DNA of 64,000 nucleotides, taken from the NCBI GenBank assembly GCA_043228905.1, contig JBHGNT010000001.1:11098001-11162000 (forward strand). The letters are read 5' to 3'. A program made the position numbers and the translations under genes. How positions within the stretch are numbered: the first letter of the stretch is position 1; every line of letters begins with the position of its first letter. The notes under the pieces were generated by a model, which had not been told where the DNA came from, did not search any database, and saw only the letters and a list, made by a program, of their open reading frames with translations. The DNA comes from Azolla caroliniana (lineage: Eukaryota > Polypodiophyta). Shown in pieces: positions 13,301 to 24,907 of this stretch.

Positions 13301-16300
13301 CCCCATGGACCATAATCTCACCACCCTTGTCATTGACGGACAAATGCCATTATCTCTTGCCAGGGCAGACGCTTCCCTAGCTTCGAAGACCTCTCCATGT
13401 TAGATCAAACTAGGCTATGTTAGATATAATCAATGATCAACCCCATGTTGTCACATTTATCCCCACATGTATTCTTTGAGAGCACATTTTGTGATAGCGC
13501 CCCAAATGCGGAGTATCTATTGCAACGTGACCATATGGATTGATGAGGTATCAATGTGGGAAACTGAAGTGAGTAGGAGAGAATGTATTTAGGAAAGAGG
13601 GAAGTAGGGTAATGGGATTGTCTAGTAGTAAACTATACAAATGTTCTTTGCTGGCATGGCAAGTTAAGATGTTCTTAGTCTTGAAGCATTTGTCATTGAC
13701 TTTAAGATAAGTACTATCTAGTACTCCTTAGGAAGGGAATATCCCCGCTACTATCAACTGACTTGCACGTGACACTAAGACCAAACAGAGAATATAATCC
13801 ACTCTCTCTATCTCTTACACCGTGGGTGTGACTATTATCCATCCCCACTAATTTTGTAGTCAACTGGTCCAGATCCCATCAATGCTCTAAGGTGTGAGCG
13901 CACAAGTGGATTACCATTGCGAGCTATTCTCATATGTAATAGAAAGTTTGTATTCACATATACATCTCTGCCATTGTAACTTTCTCTGACTAAAGATCTT
14001 TGGAAGACAAAATTTACGATATATCTGACTAGAGAATCTTACATGTACCGATAACACGATTATTTAGTCTCTTTTTATCTTATTTACTTATTTACTTACT
14101 AACACTAATTTAATTTGTTTTGTTGTTCTCAAAGACAAGGTAACACTTAAGATGTAATCTCTTGTTTGGTCTATAGATCATTTTTGCCTCTTAAAAGACA
14201 TTAATATATCTTCCTTTCTTTCCCAAATAGGATCTCTAATTATGATAAGAGAAAATAAAAACCAATTAAGAGTTCTCAATGTAAAGAATCTCACAACTGT
14301 CCCCGGCTTAAATCTGTCAAGAAACCAAGGAATCATTGGTCCCAAAATATCTTGAGATATAGCTTTTTCAAGGAACTGTGGCCACATCTTCTCAATAGCT
14401 TGATTGAGCCACTGCGCTTCTTGGAAGTCAGAAAGAGGCTGAAAATGCAATAGATGATGTTGAAATTTGCAACATGAGAAAAAATGTAATAAAAACAAGT
14501 TTTAAGTATCAATGGGATCTGCAGAAGTACTCTGTCTTGGAGTGCAGACCTCTTCCCCTCACTGCGCATTTGTCTACGTAATCTCTTGACATAAATACGA
14601 TTTGCCTGTATAATTATACCAAATCCAAGCAACAAAAAAGAAAAAACCACATGTAAGAAACAGATGGCAGAGGTTTGCAATTTATGTTATGGGTTATTGT
14701 GTTCACCATACGTCTAGACTTTTATTTACTTTATGTGAAATTAAAAGCCATTACAGAGTGCTCATAGTTGTGAGTTAAATCACTGGTCCCAGTATACAAT
14801 GTGTAGGCCCAATATGTTCAAAGATACCTTTGAAATTGGTTCATGAACACCCTAAATGACTCTTTGTCAAGTTTATTATGATCAATTTAGTTTGATGGTA
14901 TACTTGGTTCTACTTTGAGATTAAATTATTCTTGCATATTCACATCCCTTCACAATAATATGAGGAGAGTTCAAAATACTTTCAAATTGTGGAGTTTTCA
15001 AAATTCTTTTAGCCATTTATCCCCATCAATTGCAATTTTCCACCATAAAGTCCATAAGTTGGTTACCTCTTTTCGTCATTAATTTCCCTCATCAAGTCCT
15101 CTTTTTTATTATATTATAAGGGATTCCATTCATTATCTTCACATCAATTTCCAGAGCATTGCACTTTTTGCTAATAATTTCCAATCCCTTTCTACTTCCC
15201 ACATAAGAAAATGTTAGGAAAAGATCCATCACGCAAAAATAGAGAGAAAAGAGATTCATTTAAAAAAGAATCAGAAACCCTCAACAGATATTGGGAATGG
15301 AAATTTTCCAAAAAGAATTTGGTATGGAGCTTCGCATTGAAAACTTACAAAATTCTCAGAAGATATCGTGATTGGAACACTTCACATAAGAATCTGTATG
15401 CAAATGTGCCTAAGGAAAGGACATTGCATCAATAAAGAAAGAATTCACAACTCAAAACATTCCACATAAGAAATCGGTAAGAAAAGATGCATCAGGAAAA
15501 TGACGAGGAATAAGCAAAGGAAGGGAACCTACTTCAAGAAAGAAAGGTATGCCATGCAAACGTTCCTACGATGATCTGCATCTTCGAGTCAGGCGCCGAT
15601 GGGCACATCAAACTAACCGTGAGTATGAAAGCCTTCACAGTCCAGGCACAAACTCGAGAATTCTACGTAAGAAGTCATAAGAGAAGATGTGCAAATGTTT
15701 AGAAATAAGTAAAACGAAGGGAAACCTCCCCAAAATAGAAGCAAACTTCTCAAAAGACGGCAGAATGGAAGGTTTCACATATCAGAAAGAGAGAATGAGG
15801 ACACGCAAAATTTGAAGGTAAAATTCAAGAAAAAGGAAGGAATTTTATTTTGGAATAGAAGCAGAAATTCAAAAACATGCAATAAGAATGGAACATTTCA
15901 CGTAAGAAAGCACCATGAAGGGGTCCATCTTTACTGGAAGATTTCAAGAAAGATAAGAGAAGGGACGGGAAATTCCCTTCAAAATAGAAGCAAAATCTCT
16001 CAAAAGACATAAGAAAAAAAAATCGAGATAAGAAATCAGTATAAAACGATACATCCTAGCAGGGAAAAACTCGAGAAAATACAGCTTCACAGGGAATTTT
16101 TCAAGAAAGGGAAGGGAAGGGAAGGGAAGGAAAATTCGCCTAGAAAAGAAACAGTGTTTCTCCTAAAATATGAATAATGGAACTATAGATGTAATACATC
16201 AGTAAGTAGAAGTTGCAATTAATTTACCTCGAACAAGAAGAGGAAAGCTAGGGCGAAGATCCAGATGGAGGAGACATGGAAGAAAGAAGCCAACCAGAGG

Positions 16301-16425
16301 AGGAAGAGAACAATTCCAATGTTGACGAGGAAAGGTTGGTCGAGGAAATTAATCGAACTCTGCTGAAGAGAAGATGATGGTGAAGACGAAGAAGAAGAAG
16401 AAGAAGAAGAAGAGGGAGGTTCCAT
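4373..16425 (-). CDS. NTMC2T6: SMP/C2-domain membrane-contact protein (NTMC2T6-like), 3' part outside window
   Basis: Nine exons on the minus strand keep one frame with GT-AG junctions: 16425-16228, 14605-14531, 14438-14295, 11484-11389, 11310-11188, 11019-10867, 10790-10749, 9256-9181 and 4465-4373. The ATG at 16425 opens a serine run, then hydrophobic segments (about residues 33-65) that should anchor the protein in the ER. Exons 3-7 spell a synaptotagmin-like SMP lipid-transfer domain: QWLNQAIEKMWPQFLEK, GRRPPMFTGVRIV, VQMTVRPLFTHGVNVSD. Exon 8 gives PNMVVVDVEELV, and exon 9 starts a C2 domain (EPVAVAHLKIIEASKLKP). Order and spacing match plant NTMC2T6 proteins as I recall them. The first C2 domain is cut within exon 9, so further exons must lie left of the window or have been lost; I found none at 1-4372. 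Introns 3, 7 and 8 hold LINE fragments. Confidence 0.85.
4582..4879. repeat. 149-bp tandem duplication
   Basis: Two head-to-tail copies (4582-4730 and 4731-4879) starting ctgtgagaatcaatctccta and ending gaagagatatgcatcta. They differ at a few positions only, such as acattac versus atatcac. The array lies in intron 8 of the SMP/C2 gene. Confidence 0.9.
5770..5935 (+). repeat. Unclassified dispersed repeat, copy 1
   Basis: Shares gcaatggtt, tctaacatg, tgatgtgtgtggttt and neighbouring sequence with the reverse complement of about 47880-48000. Related segments lie at 17455-17610 and 48185-48330. No coding motif or terminal repeat is seen; it may be an untranslated part of one of the LINEs. Boundaries are approximate. 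Confidence 0.45.
6450..7435 (-). pseudogene. RTE-type LINE remnant with RT N-terminal region
   Basis: From 7407 down to 7003 the minus strand reads a non-LTR reverse transcriptase segment: an NVRNAIDRLKFGKAQD-like block followed by PLLAHIFNRAMCEGFP, WTEHTIVPILKSGD and MPSNYRTI, the standard RT block 0-2 region of RTE/Jockey-like LINEs. No catalytic YADD is present. At the left end (6530-6450) is the inverted 3' tail module (gacctatgag...cattaatatag). The piece between them is too short for the missing RT, so this copy has a large internal deletion. It sits in intron 8 of the SMP/C2 gene, in the gene's own orientation. Confidence 0.75.
7436..8164. other. Intronic sequence without recognised element
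   Basis: About 730 bp of intron 8 of the SMP/C2 gene. A 105-codon open frame at 7727-8044 (plus) has no motif I recognise and no splice context, so I do not call it a gene. No repeat structure stands out. Confidence 0.4.
8165..8240 (+). repeat. RTE-LINE 3' tail, tail-only copy
   Basis: tatgggtcaattttggcctc, ttaaaagacg, then ttaatatatc followed by a TATC/TTTC-rich run. It matches the tail module of the other RTE copies with no coding portion attached. Intron 8 of the SMP/C2 gene. Confidence 0.65.
9268..9345 (-). repeat. RTE-LINE 3' tail, inverted tail-only copy
   Basis: On the minus strand it reads ttaagatgtaatctcttgtt, tggt, attataggccattttggcat and then taatatatc. It lies 12 bp upstream of the acceptor site of exon 8 (9256) of the SMP/C2 gene, in the same orientation, so its pyrimidine-rich end sits in the acceptor region of intron 7. 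Confidence 0.65.
11830..14222 (+). pseudogene. RTE-type LINE fragment: RT palm/thumb, C-terminus, 3' UTR
   Basis: Degenerate frames give the RT catalytic region (LLYADDS near 11945-11975), a post-palm region INMDKTKVTVFN (about 12045-12080) and YLGATFTG (about 12155-12180). The C-terminal coding part and the shared 3' untranslated block and tail follow, ending at ttaatatatcttcctttc (14222). Many stops and indels: non-functional. A 50-bp stretch (taaacatgaacaaagtgg type) occurs at both about 11845 and 12690, suggesting this is a rearranged or composite copy. It occupies most of intron 3 of the SMP/C2 gene, in antisense orientation to it, and is interrupted at 13420-13992. Confidence 0.75.
13420..13992. 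mobile_element. About 570-bp insertion in the LINE fragment (solo-LTR-like)
   Basis: The LINE copy at 3770-4290 reads continuously from ctatgctag into agatctttcgaag. Here the same two points are 570 bp apart. The intervening sequence starts TGTTAGATATAATC, the look of a copia LTR start, but I cannot see a clean CA end or a target-site duplication. It may be a degraded solo LTR. Confidence 0.4.
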
Positions 16426-17420
16426 GGCACCTCGAAGAGAGAAGGTCTTTCACAGGGAAGACGAATGGACCTGATACGTTAATCCTGAGTCTGCCCTCAC
16501 CTTTCGCCTGATTCGAAGAATTGGCGTGTAGCGGGGTGCATGGATGGACATCCGATCTTTTCTTCTGCTTCTCTCTCTCTTTCTTTCTTTCTTTCTATCT
16601 TTCTTTCTTTCCCTGATTGTTTCTGCTTCTTCTTCGACGTGTGATCCTTCCCAACCTTTCTACTTCGGGATCATCTTCTTCTGCTTCGATTCATTCGACT
16701 TCTTCTTCAGACTTCTGAGTCTTCTTTGGTGAGCTGCCCACGTTTGTGCAATTTTTTGGGGATTTAAACGAACCAACTACATACATACATACATACATAC
16801 ATACATACATACATACTCTCTTTCTTACAAGTTACCACCCCCCCAACCCAACCCAACCCAACACACACACACACAAGAAGCATGCAACTCTTCACTTTTA
16901 TCGTCACGTGCCACACTCGTCCACTGTCGCTCTACTTTTCGGCCTCGGAATACTACTCACACCTGCACTACCACATGATCCAACCCCGAGTAGTTCCTCT
17001 ACACAACCTGATATTGGAACCGCCCCGAGTAGTCAAAAGAGCTGACTAAGTATGCACATGAACTTCATTGCATGCAAATCTCGAGGCCCGCCCCGACATG
17101 GAGGATACTTGGTTATTGATGCTTGTCCTGATGACCTTCGAGCTGATATGTGTGCCATGCAAGCCAACGAATACTAAGCCTGTGACAAACCCATTCAGCT
17201 CTCTCTCGTAGTCGTGGAATGCCCACATAAGGAAATCTATATCAAAACTAGTAATGCAAAAGTCAATGAATGACACGACGGAGAGCCACTAAGATAGATG
17301 GTATGTTGGGGTATAAAAAGGAGAAAGTAGGTGTGAAGGTTGCGTCATAAAACTTGGAATTAGTACTCCATGTTGACAATATATTATGAATTGATTATGT
17401 TTAATATTAATATTGATAAT

Positions 17421-17423
<3 letters not shown>
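16426..17423. other. Upstream region of the SMP/C2 gene with microsatellites
   Basis: No gene is seen on either strand. The segment holds a CT/CTTT-rich stretch (about 16566-16612), an (ATAC)n array (about 16777-16816), a CCAAC-rich run and an (AC)n run (16843-16875). It must contain the promoter of the minus-strand SMP/C2 gene, but I cannot pick a confident TATA box. Confidence 0.6.

Positions 17424-17457
<34 letters not shown>
17424..17457. repeat. (GA)n microsatellite
   Basis: Perfect GA run of about 34 bp adjoining a copy of the unclassified dispersed repeat. Confidence 0.95.
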
Positions 17458-17459
<2 letters not shown>

Positions 17460-17610
17460 CTATTATCGTATTGGGAGGTCAAATACGACATATGAGACCA
17501 AAAATATTACATTTCACGTAATACATGTGAAAGTGAGTAGCGACTCTCGATGTTCAAGAACTTTACCAATGAATGTTGCAATCGATTTTCCATGTATATG
17601 AGGATCAAAT
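17455..17610 (+). repeat. Unclassified dispersed repeat, copy 2
   Basis: Shares ttctattatcgt, gggaggtcaaata, ttacatttcacgt, acatgtgaaagtgagta and ttcaagaactttacc with the reverse complement of 47780-47910. A weaker match lies at 48185-48330. No coding content. The flanking region up to 18355 is AT-rich with no element I can identify. Confidence 0.55.
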
Positions 17611-18355
17611 GTGTTCATGTTATGTTGATTCTAAACTCCAAGCTTGGTACAAATGGTGTACAAGGTCTTGGAGTATATGATGTGTTGGCGGATGTATTTT
17701 ATGCATTTAGGGTTTGCAATATTCAATACTACATCAATCTCTAACATTTTGGCACGTAGTCTACGTGTTACATTTTGGCATTTTCCAGTGACTTGAATTT
17801 GGTCATAGTATCTATCTCATCGGTGTCGAATCCAATTTTCTAAATATAATTGGCGTAGTTATTTTAATTGTGCATCTTAGACTTATGCAAGTGGATGGTA
17901 TTAGTACGCACTCATTTGATGGTGTCACTTAGATATTAGACTACTTGTACACGCGTATCAACTCAAGAACTTGTTCCAACTAAGTTGGTGACCTATCTTT
18001 TTAAACATTGATTAATTTTTGCAAAAAAGTACAAACATCTCCACTACCATATATATTTAGAGTATATTAATCAATATATTCTTTCTAATGAGAAGTTACA
18101 CATTATATTCTTAAGGGAAGAAGGTTATACATATGTATGTACCTCTCGTTATAATATATTTAAATATCATGCTTTTCCCCCAAGTTCTAGCTATATGTAT
18201 ACATACATAGTCAAAAGTACTTTTATAATTCCATGAAAATTAAATGAGAGAATATCTCATTTATTATACCTCTCATTTTGCGAATATCCCCCTTCCCCTC
18301 CTTAATAAGGATGTTCAACTTCTTTTTCAATTTGAGGATATCCCTCCTTTCCTAG

Positions 18356-18371
18356 TAAGCACATTCAATTT
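18356..18371. repeat. Target-site duplication, left, of the L1 LINE
   Basis: taagcacattcaattt, identical over 16 bp to 24148-24163. It directly abuts the A-rich (here T-rich) tail of the minus-strand LINE. Confidence 0.9.
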
Positions 18372-18635
18372 ATTTATTTTTTCGTAAATCAATGTTTGTT
18401 ATTAAAACAAAATGATAATACACCCCTTGCTATCTTCACTACTTTATAAATAGTGATAGTGCAAGGGAAACCCTCTCAAGTGTTGAAAAACTAAATGACA
18501 TAAGTCTATCTCCTCTTGGGACAAGATCCACATACAACATAGTTGTGAAAATTGCCAAATCAATTTCCCTTTCATCATACGGATTTGTTGTGTTATCCCA
18601 TGAAGTCCATCAAACAAGAACTAATTTCTCATGAT

Positions 18636-21600
18636 TCAATTAAACCACATCCCCCAATATCTAAGGTAATCAAAAACCACCTTATATGATGGTGTGGGCA
18701 TAACTTTATCCTCATCCATAAAAACCCATTTATAAGATGACAAAATATTCCCTGTTATCGAGGCCCAAAATTTTGACATAATCACCCAAATGGCCTTAGC
18801 AACCGAACATGTAATGAACCTATGTTTGGCATCTTCTTCAAACACCGTACAGAAAAAACATGTCCCATTCGAAATATGTCTTCGTTTTAAGGCCATCGCC
18901 AAAGGCAACCCACCAACTATGGCACGCCAAAGAAATACCTTAGCGCGTAATGGAAGACGAAACTGCCACCTTGCATCTAAAACTCTACGCCACCACTTTA
19001 CATTTCTAGTAATGCTCCATGCATCCAACACCTTGTTTTCTAACCAAGCTCTATCTTCAACCAACTTATGGTACACATCATTAGTGTGCACCACATAAAT
19101 CGATTTCCCATTACCAAATGACCAATCTTTCCATGGTTCCTCGACCACCAACTCTAGAATTGGGAAAACTAATGTAGGCAATGCCCATATTGATTGCCAA
19201 ATATACCCATATCCACGTGGTATATGAAACTTATTTCTGATTGTCCGAAAGGCCATCATTTTCCTACGTGACTCTAAAATACCATCTTCTACAGTGATCA
19301 AACCTAGCCATGCCATTCGATTGAACTATGAATTTAGACTTTCTTTTCCCTCCTAGTGTAATATCCTTGAAGCTGCTAACACCTCTAATGCCAATGAATT
19401 TATATCTTTTCTGCACTCAGGAGGCCTCCAATTAAACAACTTCAAACACCGTTGCCCAAAAAGCACCAATTGTTGAACCATACTAGATTCTGAACACTTA
19501 AACTGCCGAGTACTATTAACAACATGCCACCACGAAGTTGTAATTCTCGTTTTCCCATGGTAAATACCAAGCTTTTCCACAAAATAAGTATTTATTTCTG
19601 CCCAAGGTTGGGTACCTATGCACATACCTTTCAGAAGATTGATTCTTCGAGCCACCATATGATCTTCTAAATTTAGTAAAGCAACACCCCCTAACCGTTT
19701 TGGGGTACAAATATTGTTCCATGATACCCAACTCATACCAAGGTTTGTGTCTTTCTTCCATAGTGTATATTTAAGTGAACGAGCTAAATGATCAAGTGAT
19801 TTCTTTGCCCACGGTAACAGTGGCAAAAAATAAGAAATCATTGGAATCATTATAGCTTGTACCACTTTGAGACGAGTACTAAACGGCCATGCTTGAGACT
19901 TCCAATACATAAATTTGTCCAAAATGGTTCCCGATATCCAATTCAAACTTTGTGATGATGAGATATCAACACCAATAGGGTAACCTAAGTGTCAACACAC
20001 ATTGCCTTGATCTAATATTTGGCCACCCCATCCAAGATCCACCAAATCACTTTCAGTGCATCTAATGAGCATCGACTTCTACATATTTATATGTAATCAT
20101 GATGCCAATGCAAACACATTCCACACCTCCATGGTTTTAGCTATGTTATCAACTGTTGCTTTGAGAAATAAAAACGAATCATCAGCCAATGCTTGGGCGA
20201 TCAAATGTTTCCATGATGGTAGAGCTAATCCAACTATTTCCCCACGTGTCGCCAACTCATGCATCCTCACCAAAATCGGGTGTGTAGCAATTGCAAATAA
20301 CAGTGGACTCAATGGGCATCCTTGTCTAAGTGATCTTTTCAATGGTATTGCCTTAGTAACTCCACCATTTAACATAACATGTGAGACTGCACCTAATCCC
20401 ACCAACAACAATATTCGAGACATCCTTTCCCCAAAACCCATATGAGATATAAGTTGAGTAATAAAAGACCAACTTACATTATCATATGCCTCGATGTCGA
20501 GTTGTATCATTACAATTTGTTGTTTGGATTCCTTTGCATAATCCACTGCCATTTGCACATTCAAAATATCCCTTCCCTTAATAAACCCATACTGCATTGG
20601 ATGGACCATAGACGACAACACCTTTTGAAGTCTATTTGCAATTACTTTGGCAAAAATCTTATACATCCCACCCATTAATGATATCGGTCTCCATTGAGAA
20701 AAAGACATAGGAGATGCAACTTTTGGTATAAGTGTTAACCATACCAAGTTTCCATGAATCAGGCATTTTACAAAAACTCCATATTTCTTGGAATATAATT
20801 GTTAGAGGGGCTTTGAGTTCATGTAAAAAGGCTTTAAAAAACTCATTCGTAATGCCATCCCAACCCAAGCTTTTATCACTTGCAAGATGTGATAATACAT
20901 ATTCCACCTCCTCCTTTATATCCTCCTCCAATGCAATCATGTCATGTTGCCCACCACTCACCTTGACCGAGTTAAATAGCATCGATTGTGCTTGTGTTAT
21001 GCCATCATTCATAATACAATCTTGCCCAAAAAGATTCGTGAAATGTTTAACACAATTATCAATAATCACTTGTGGGTTTGTATTCAAAGTTCCATCAATC
21101 TCTACATTTACCACATTCATTCTAGCATGAGATGCCTGCAACCCATGGTAAAACTTATGTGAATTACAGTTGTGATCATGTACTTCATTTTTCATAGCCC
21201 TCACTCGTGATTGTTGATAATTGCGAACCTCTGATACTTGTAAGGCCAGTGACAATGTCTCTTGAATATCCAACAACATATCATCCAATGGAATCTTTAC
21301 CAACAATGCATTACATCTATCTAGAAAGTGTTGTAACAAACTCATCTTTTGTTTACTGATAGATGCTTGATAAATTCCATAATAACGTGTAAATTGTTGT
21401 ATATTGGAAAGACAAATATCCCATGACGAAACATTGTGGACATTGACTTGTCTTGTAAACTTCCCCATCAATTGTCCCATAGCATGCTTAAATTTATCAT
21501 GTCCAAGAAACGATGAATTAAATCTCAATGGTTGTCTCCCCAATAAAGCTCTAAAACCATCCACAGTTTGATGTGTCCATTCCAAAACAACTGGAAAATG

Positions 21601-22281
21601 ATCTGATGATCCAATCCCCCTATGCACTTGCATAGTCAAAAACTCTGGCAAGAATGTATCATCATGCATAATATAAATGTGATCCAGTCTACTCCAAGTT
21701 TATCTATATTGTGTCGACTGAAAGGTATAACCAACATCATTTCCATTGATCCAAGTCCATGCATCATACCTTACAACATCCATCATAAACAAATCCCATA
21801 CCTCTCGTTCAGGAGCATCCATCAAGCCATGCATCAAAGTAGATTGGCCCGCCTCAGAACACATATTAAAATCCCCTAACAAAAAACCGGATCTCCCATG
21901 AAGAAAAACTTGATTTAAGCATCTCCAAAGTTCCATACAATGTCTTGCAACATTCGATCCATAAATACCAACCACCCAAATATGTTTCCCTTCATAATTA
22001 ACTTCAACCACCAAAAACCGACCTTGTACATCTCTTTGAGCCACTACCGGTTTCAAGTTATCCCTTATAATAAGCATTATACCTGAATAAGGGCCCCCAT
22101 TGACTCTAGCATAAAACACGTGATATTGCTTATGATGAAAAGAAGACCCAGACTTGGCATGCTCCTTATGTTCTACTACACATAATATATCCCATTCACT
22201 ATTAAAAATACTTTTCCACATACCATATTGCTTGGACGGAGAACAAACTCCCCTTACATTCCATGTGACTATCTTCATCAC
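18636..22281 (-). pseudogene. L1 ORF2: endonuclease, reverse transcriptase, zf-RVT domain (disrupted)
   Basis: Starts MKIVTWNVRG at 22281-22278, the first block of an APE-type endonuclease; LLGDFNMCSEA and GSSDHFPVVLEW complete its catalytic signature. A single in-frame TAA interrupts the endonuclease at about 21700. RT follows from about 20900: GWDGITNEFFK, then after a frameshift near 20747 LIPKVASPMSF, RPISLMGGMYKIFAK, YGFIKGRDI, LRQGCPLSPLLF and a catalytic ALADDSFLF. Further breaks occur near 20097 and 19330. The C-terminal zf-RVT segment keeps FRLPLRAKVFLWRAI and the CFFC...H...C ligand pattern (about 18900-18790). The protein would nick the target and copy the RNA; this copy cannot. 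Confidence 0.85.
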
Positions 22282-22284
22282 TCA

Positions 22285-23770
22285 CTAATTATATTGCTTC
22301 TTGGCTTGTTGTTCTCGTCGTGCCAATATCTTTGGTATATCACTGAAATAATCACTTAAGACTGCAAATGCATTTTGCACAAATGGTCGATGATTATTGG
22401 TGGATACCATTGTACCCCATGAATTATCTGTTTTCCAATTTTGTTTTTCTAATGGTAAACTGATTTTACCGTTCTTATCAAACCTAAGGTTGAAAGGTTT
22501 TGTCCCTTGATTGGATTGTTTATATTGTGACCCTTGCCACGGTTTTGACCTTCCTTTCAATTGATCATAATTATGTGCATGTGATAACCCCATAGGATCC
22601 CTAGAGGAACTACCCCTCTCTTGTCCATTATGTGCATAAACTTTGTCTTTTTGGTACTTTGGATGATTTACCTTAGAGGCCACCTTAATCCAAGATCCAC
22701 CCTCATCCATTAAATCTTTTCTTGTTTCTTCAATATCTTTGTCATTATGTTCCAAAATAACAACACTTACCTTTTTCCACATTTGCCTCCTTAGTTTTCA
22801 ACACGTCATTATCATTTAGTATAGAGTCTGGCATTAACTCATTACCATGGGAATTATTAGTCACCTCCATTTCCGGTGTTTGATGACATTCCGCTATGAA
22901 ATGGCCTAAATGACCACATCGAAAGCAATGACCGGCAAATGATCCCCAATGCAATTGGCAACAAAATGACCTCATCTCCTCAGTCTTTATGTTTAGCCAC
23001 AAAGGTCTCTTTTTTGTTGTATTCCATAGCATAGATAACCTATATCGATATCTATTATATGCTTTGGCATTTGGGGCTACTATCACCTTTCCCAATTGTT
23101 CCATGACACCTTGAATTATAGGCCATAAAAACGAAAATTTACACTCTACCTCCACCCATATTGGACACTCTTGTTTCAAAATTTCCTGAAACTCGGCTAG
23201 TGATTTCCAAGGGACAATATAGACTAAATTATTATTGTAAAAGACCAGCAAACGTGATAACAATCTATCCCGTTGTTCTTCGGTTCGAAAAATGACCTCA
23301 AAAAACCCGTGTGGACTGTTATACACATCTTCCACACTATTCCTACCAATCATTGCATTTAGCCATTGTGCCACCCAATTTACTAAAGGATTTTTCCCTA
23401 TAAAGAAACAAATAATGCCTCTCTCATGAAACATGGAAAATGCCTTTAAGATTTCTCTACGTGGCATCTCCACCTTGACAATCTCATCCTCTTTTACATT
23501 GGCCACCATATTTGTATTATCCGCTAAAATCTCATGGAGTGCTTCATTAGCAACTACATGCATTACATCCCAATCCCAATATTGCACATTCCACTCCTCC
23601 TCCCCTCCTCCCATCACATGTGCATATGATGATATTGGCATCATATCTATATCCCCCTCATGCATATTATTAATGTCAATCTTTTGTTTCTTCAAAATAA
23701 CCTCATCTTCTCCTTCTCCTCTCTTAATTTGTATTTGTCTCTCAATTATTCCTTCATCCATTGCTTCCAT
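22285..23770 (-). pseudogene. L1 ORF1: RNA-binding protein with CCHC knuckle, one frameshift
   Basis: The frame starting at ATG 23770 encodes an acidic N-terminus, then a region with the look of the plant DUF4283 RNA-binding fold (residues about 125-250), and the zinc knuckle CFRCGHLGHFIAEC near residue 290. Around 22745-22782 the frame is lost, and a second frame continues to the stop at 22285 with a basic, low-complexity tail. A single frameshift joins the two. The product would coat LINE RNA in the ribonucleoprotein. ORF2 begins 3 bp downstream of the ORF1 stop (22281), the usual tight spacing. Confidence 0.8.
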
Positions 23771-24147
23771 ATATAATACGCCCCAATTATAAGGAAAAGG
23801 AAATTAATAGGAGGATGATTAACCTGAAATAGACCCAATGACATTCGAGCTTGCCGTCGAAGAAGAATGTTGTTGTAGCACTTGCCCAATTATGTCGATG
23901 TAGCCGCGAATAATTGTTCCTCTCACGTCTCCTCGTCCTTCTTCTTCTTCTCCTCGTCCTTCTTTTCCTTGTGATTTTCTGATTTTATCCTACTTTGTTT
24001 CTCTGATTTTCTCATTTCTCCTACTCTCTTTCTACTACTCCTACTCCTCTCTCTCTCTGTCACTTGTTCTCTGTCTCTCTCTCATGCTTCCATCTCTTTC
24101 TGATGCTGGGCTCGACTCCTTCGTTTCTCTTGTTCTCTCTCTCTCTC

Positions 24148-24163
24148 TAAGCACATTCAATTT
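24148..24163. repeat. Target-site duplication, right, of the L1 LINE
   Basis: Identical to 18356-18371 and adjacent to the 5' end of the minus-strand LINE. Confidence 0.9.
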
Positions 24164-24182
24164 CTATCATTAAGCTAATTCA

Positions 24183-24220
24183 ACACACACACACTCTCTC
24201 TCTCTCTCTCTCTCTCTCTC
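24183..24220. repeat. (CA)n-(CT)n compound microsatellite
   Basis: A CA run passes directly into a CT run; no gene nearby. Confidence 0.9.
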
Positions 24221-24317
24221 ATGTATGCAATTGTGTGAATTGTGTATATAAAACAACATGTTAATTCTCACGACCTATTTATGTGCTTCCTCTCTCTATC
24301 ACACCCACACTCTCTCT

Positions 24318-24735
24318 TCCGTAAATCTATGTTTGTTATTAAAACAAGATGATAATACAACCCTTGTGTTCGCCACAACTTCATTAGTTGTGATATGGCA
24401 AGGGAAACACTCTTAAGTGTTGTAAACTAGATGGCATAAATCTACCACATCTTCAGACAACATCCCCATGCAATATAGTTGTGAAAATTGTCAAATCAAC
24501 TTCCTTTTCGACTTACAGAGTCATTGTAGTACCCCACAAAGTCCATCAAATAATGGTCCAACTAAACCACATCGGCCATTACCTAAGGTAGTCAAAAACC
24601 ACCTGATATGATGGGGTGGGTAGAGCTCTAACACCATCAACGAAAACCCACTTAAAAGGTTACAAAAAACTTACTATTACTAATGCCCAACTTTTTGATA
24701 AAAGTAACCGGATAAATTCATACACACTCAGACTG
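24318..24735 (-). mobile_element. Truncated L1 3' end
   Basis: Matches 18380-18790 of the full-length L1 across its 3' UTR and last coding bases: tatgtttgttattaaaacaa, gatgataata, ggcaaggg, aaaaccacctgatatgatgg and aaaacccactt in plus orientation. Only the last 400 bp or so of the element is present, a normal 5' truncation. A third such tail lies at 47569-47760. Confidence 0.8.
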
Positions 24736-24842
24736 TCCATGGGTTGACATAGATAGATAGATCCCCCTCTCTTAGTTCCCTTCTTTCTTTCTCTCTCTAA
24801 ACAAAAGTTATCTTCCTCCTCTCTCTCCTCCTCCTCTTCCTC

Positions 24843-24845
<3 letters not shown>

Positions 24846-24903
<58 letters not shown>
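24846..24903. repeat. (CT)n microsatellite, copia integration site
   Basis: A CT run of nearly 60 bp preceded by CTC/CTT-rich sequence from 24740. The intact copia element is inserted at its right end, and its 5-bp target duplication tctct comes from the run. Confidence 0.95.

Positions 24904-24907
<4 letters not shown>

Larger units (their letters stand above)
18372..24147 (-). mobile_element. Full-length L1-type LINE, 5776 bp, mutated
   Basis: The element lies on the minus strand. It is bounded by a perfect 16-bp target-site duplication and has a short A-rich 3' end at 18372-18383. The order from 5' to 3' is a pyrimidine-rich 5' leader (about 24147-23780, as seen on plus), ORF1 with a zinc knuckle, ORF2 with endonuclease, RT and a zf-RVT-type C-terminus, then about 260 bp of 3' UTR. 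Perfect target duplications of this length are typical of target-primed reverse transcription. The coding regions carry a few frameshifts and stops, so the copy is recent but not autonomous. The 5' end abuts a CT microsatellite. Confidence 0.9.

Noticed and set aside
15211-16012. Lys-rich open frames (74 and 66 codons) between exons 1 and 2 of the SMP/C2 gene
   Set aside because: A-rich intron sequence with agaaa-type low complexity; both strands open, no domain.
16228-16430. Second, overlapping minus-strand frame in exon 1 (Leu-rich)
   Set aside because: Only the frame starting at 16425 splices in phase to the following exon.
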